From Cryptobacterium sp. CAG:338 (lineage in GTDB: Bacteria > Actinomycetota > Coriobacteriia > Coriobacteriales > Eggerthellaceae), in contig FR896063.1 of the NCBI GenBank assembly GCA_000435475.1, forward strand, positions 9,582-17,555: DNA of 7,974 nucleotides, written 5' to 3'. The notes beneath the pieces were generated by a model. It was not told the origin of the DNA. It saw only the letters and a program-made list of their open reading frames with translations, and did not search any database. Below, one piece after another: positions 5,722-7,974 of this stretch (the first letter of the stretch is position 1; each line of letters opens with the position of its first letter). Made by a program: the position numbers and the translations under genes.

Positions 5722-6993
5722 ATGTCTGAGGAAAAAGCAGTAGATGCAAAACCACCGAAAAACAAGAATGCTACTGGCGAACACAAGACAGTTTGGCAAG
5801 TCTTAAGCCAACGAGCTTTTTTGACAGTGTTCATTGGTAATATTCTTGTCTGCATTAGCTTCAATATTATTAATGCGGGCTTAGTAGTTCATTTCACTGA
5901 AGACTATGGAATGAACGCGGCTATCGTAGGAACAGTAGTTAGTTTGTTCTCGTTCCTGTCATTAATAATGAAGCCAATTTCGTCTCCTATTATTGATAGG
6001 TTTGATCGAAAGAAGCTCCTAATATTGGCTTATGTAATTTTAGCTGCAGGCACAATTGGTATGGCGTTTGCAAACGAAGTCGTTTCTCTTTATACGTTCC
6101 AAGTTATACGTGGTATCGGTTGGGGCGCAAGCATGGGCTTGAATGCTGTAATACTTGCCGATGTTGTTGGTAAGGCAGACTACGGTATTGCTTCGGGCTT
6201 GTTTATGCTTGGTCCGGTTGTCGGCTCTAGTGTTGTAGCCCCATTTGCTATCCCTGTTGCTGATGCAATTACCTATACGGGTCTGTTCCTTGTAGCGGCG
6301 GTAATCGCTTTGCTTGACGCAGCTTTGACTGCAACGTTGCCATACAAGTGGAAGAAGCCTTCGACAAGCGATAAGCCAAAAGAGAAGAAATCTATCCATC
6401 TTAGGGACTTTATCGACTGGGCTTCCGTTCCCTATATGTTGGTATCTGCAATGTTTTCTATTGCGGTTTATGGACAGGGATCAACTATTTTGCTTGCTTA
6501 CGGTAGAGCGGACCTCGCTATAGCTAATGTGGGCATTATGGTAACCGTACATAATGTGATCATGTATTTCTCACGTCCGATTTTCGGCAGGATTATCGAC
6601 AAATACGGTGCTCGCTGGGGTCTTATTCCTGGGTTCCTTGCAGTTGCAGCAGCTAATTTCGTAACAGCATCGAGTACGGATATGTGGGGATTGCTCATTG
6701 CTTCCATTATTTACGGCGTAGGTGGCGGCGGTCTTATCGGAAGTCGTACCATGGCTATTAAGGGCGCGCCAGATGATCGCATTGGCGTAGCAGGTAACAC
6801 CTATTTGATGGGATCCGATATTGGACAAACATTAGGACCGATCGTGTTTACTGGTATTGCAGCCTTGGTTGGCGGAATGTATCGTCCTGCTTATGTCTTA
6901 CTAGGTATTGTTCCTCTTGTTGCTTTTGTAATTTGGATGATTTATATCAAGTTTATGCTGAAGCGCCATCCTAATAATGAAATGGGCTGGTAG
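5722..6993 (+). CDS. Major facilitator superfamily (MFS) transporter
   Basis: This 423-residue integral membrane protein has about twelve hydrophobic segments in two sets of six (roughly 32-206 and 234-412). They are split by a charged cytoplasmic loop of about 25 residues (KWKKPSTSDKPKEKKS). The loop between segments 2 and 3 carries the MFS signature variant SPIIDRFDRKK, and the equivalent loop in the second half has GRIIDKYGARWG. Both point to a proton- or gradient-coupled carrier for a small organic molecule; direction and substrate are not evident. The lysine-rich first 20 residues are cytoplasmic. The start is fixed by AAGGAGAG six bases before ATG. The stop is two bases before the esterase start, so the pair is almost certainly cotranscribed. 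A drug or metabolite exporter is an alternative to an importer. Confidence 0.93.
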   Translation: MSEEKAVDAKPPKNKNATGEHKTVWQVLSQRAFLTVFIGNILVCISFNIINAGLVVHFTEDYGMNAAIVGTVVSLFSFLSLIMKPISSPIIDRFDRKKLLILAYVILAAGTIGMAFANEVVSLYTFQVIRGIGWGASMGLNAVILADVVGKADYGIASGLFMLGPVVGSSVVAPFAIPVADAITYTGLFLVAAVIALLDAALTATLPYKWKKPSTSDKPKEKKSIHLRDFIDWASVPYMLVSAMFSIAVYGQGSTILLAYGRADLAIANVGIMVTVHNVIMYFSRPIFGRIIDKYGARWGLIPGFLAVAAANFVTASSTDMWGLLIASIIYGVGGGGLIGSRTMAIKGAPDDRIGVAGNTYLMGSDIGQTLGPIVFTGIAALVGGMYRPAYVLLGIVPLVAFVIWMIYIKFMLKRHPNNEMGW

Positions 6994-6995
6994 TT

Positions 6996-7974
6996 ATGGA
7001 CCAGTATCAAATTACGACAAAGGCAGGAACCTATATAGGAACAAAAGAGAATTCGGGGGTCTTGTCATTCAAAGGAATTCCATTTGCGCAGCCTCCCCTG
7101 GGCGATTTGCGCTGGCAGCCTCCTCAGCCCTTAACGGTGTATGACAATAAAAGGCGAGCGGATATTTTTCCGCCCGCCCCTATTCAATTAAATTATCCAC
7201 AACATTTGGCAGATCAGATGGAAGAGCCTATTCATATTCCAATTAGCGAAGACTGCCTCTATTTAAATGTTTGGGTTTCGGATTTAACGACCCCCAAAAA
7301 AGGAATACTATTTTGGATTTATGGCGGGTCTTATGCGATTGGACATGCTTCGAGAGTCCAATCGAGAGGTGAAGCATTCGTTGCTGCACATCCAGACATT
7401 ATGGTGGTTGCACCAAATTATCGTTTAGGTGTTTTTGGCTCAATCAATTTGGATTTTTTTGATGGGAGCGATCAGTATCGATGCAGCAATAACCTCAACT
7501 TACTCGACCAGAGAGCTGCACTTCAGTGGGTAAGAGAAAACGCTCGATTGTTTGGTGCGGACCCAGACACTATTACTTTATATGGACACTCGGCTGGATC
7601 GAATGCCATTTGTCATCATTTAGCTTCAAGGGAATCTCTTCCTTTGTTTCGTAGAGCAATATGTCAGAGCTCGTTTTTGCAAGGTCCTCCACCGCGCACT
7701 TTAGAGGAAAGTAGAGCGTTCTCGAAAAAGATATTTGATTATTTGGGCATCACAACATTAGATGAAGCACTGTTGATTTCTTCCGACAGGCTTTTGCAAG
7801 CTCAAAAACAGGTCTTTGGTGAGATATATGGGTCGCCCGTTATCGATAACGTAGTAGTATTTGATAAAGAATTTGATCGAATGATGGATGGAACTGTTTC
7901 CGGCAAGCAAATTATGATTGGTTACAGTAATGGCGAACGAGATTCGGGATTCGTTGATCTAGACGAGAGGGAAT
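6996..7974 (+). CDS. Type B carboxylesterase, 3' end cut by the window
   Basis: The frame stays open from ATG 6996 to the window edge: 326 complete codons, with the C-terminus missing. It belongs to the carboxylesterase/para-nitrobenzyl esterase branch of alpha/beta hydrolases. The opening (GVLSFKGIPFAQPPLGDLRWQPPQP) is typical. SEDCLYLNVWV lies at about residue 85, and the oxyanion-hole glycines follow in WIYGGSYAIGHA (110-111). The nucleophile elbow is GHSAG, with Ser199, and Glu314 in GYSNGERDSG is the likely acid. The catalytic histidine would lie beyond the window. GHSAG replaces the more usual GESAG. No signal peptide is present, so it acts in the cytoplasm on an ester that must enter or be made inside. 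The start has only a weak GGG about ten bases upstream and lies two bases after the carrier's stop, suggesting coupled translation. Confidence 0.93.
   Translation, partial: MDQYQITTKAGTYIGTKENSGVLSFKGIPFAQPPLGDLRWQPPQPLTVYDNKRRADIFPPAPIQLNYPQHLADQMEEPIHIPISEDCLYLNVWVSDLTTPKKGILFWIYGGSYAIGHASRVQSRGEAFVAAHPDIMVVAPNYRLGVFGSINLDFFDGSDQYRCSNNLNLLDQRAALQWVRENARLFGADPDTITLYGHSAGSNAICHHLASRESLPLFRRAICQSSFLQGPPPRTLEESRAFSKKIFDYLGITTLDEALLISSDRLLQAQKQVFGEIYGSPVIDNVVVFDKEFDRMMDGTVSGKQIMIGYSNGERDSGFVDLDERE

Noticed and set aside
1..7974. Insertion sequence, prophage, tRNA or toxin-antitoxin module
   Set aside because: No transposase, integrase, terminal inverted repeats, tRNA-like cloverleaf or toxin-antitoxin pair could be seen on either strand.

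Overview
The window reads entirely on the + strand. It looks like an accessory or catabolic region from a bacterial chromosome. The gene set is a class III (CaiB/BaiF) CoA-transferase, tandem LysR-type regulators, an MFS carrier and a type B carboxylesterase, next to a TPR/coiled-coil protein and a short tail-anchored protein. This would fit an anaerobic gut or oral actinobacterium of the Coriobacteriia (Eggerthellales-like). That placement is an impression from gene content and protein style only; there is no rRNA or other marker gene here. Base composition is uneven. The CoA-transferase is moderately GC-rich, while the regulators and the flanking intergenic stretches are clearly more AT-rich.

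Layout. Bases 1-289 hold no gene I can recognise. A TPR-like/coiled-coil protein follows (290-1315, with a possible earlier GTG start at 215). Its last codons are the first copy of a perfect 34-bp tandem repeat (1275-1473, five full copies plus 29 bp). The 1474-1840 gap holds a hairpin, a T-run, a short dyad and two identical 19-bp direct repeats built around the palindrome GGTTGCAACC. Next come the CoA-transferase (1841-3136), a doubtful 34-codon ORF (3145-3249) and a 95-residue C-terminally anchored protein (3282-3569). After an AT-rich regulatory-looking gap come two overlapping LysR-type genes, both 297 codons from their preferred starts (3729-4622 and 4609-5502). A terminator and several dyads fill 5503-5721. 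An MFS transporter (5722-6993) and a type B carboxylesterase (6996 onward, cut by the window edge) follow, separated by two bases.

How the genes may work together (inference). The carrier and esterase look like one transcription unit that would import an organic compound and hydrolyse an ester in the cytoplasm. The LysR pair directly upstream is the obvious candidate for its control. The CoA-transferase could activate a carboxylic acid, perhaps one released by the esterase, but it is separated from the esterase by the regulators, so that link is speculative. Substrates cannot be read from the sequence.
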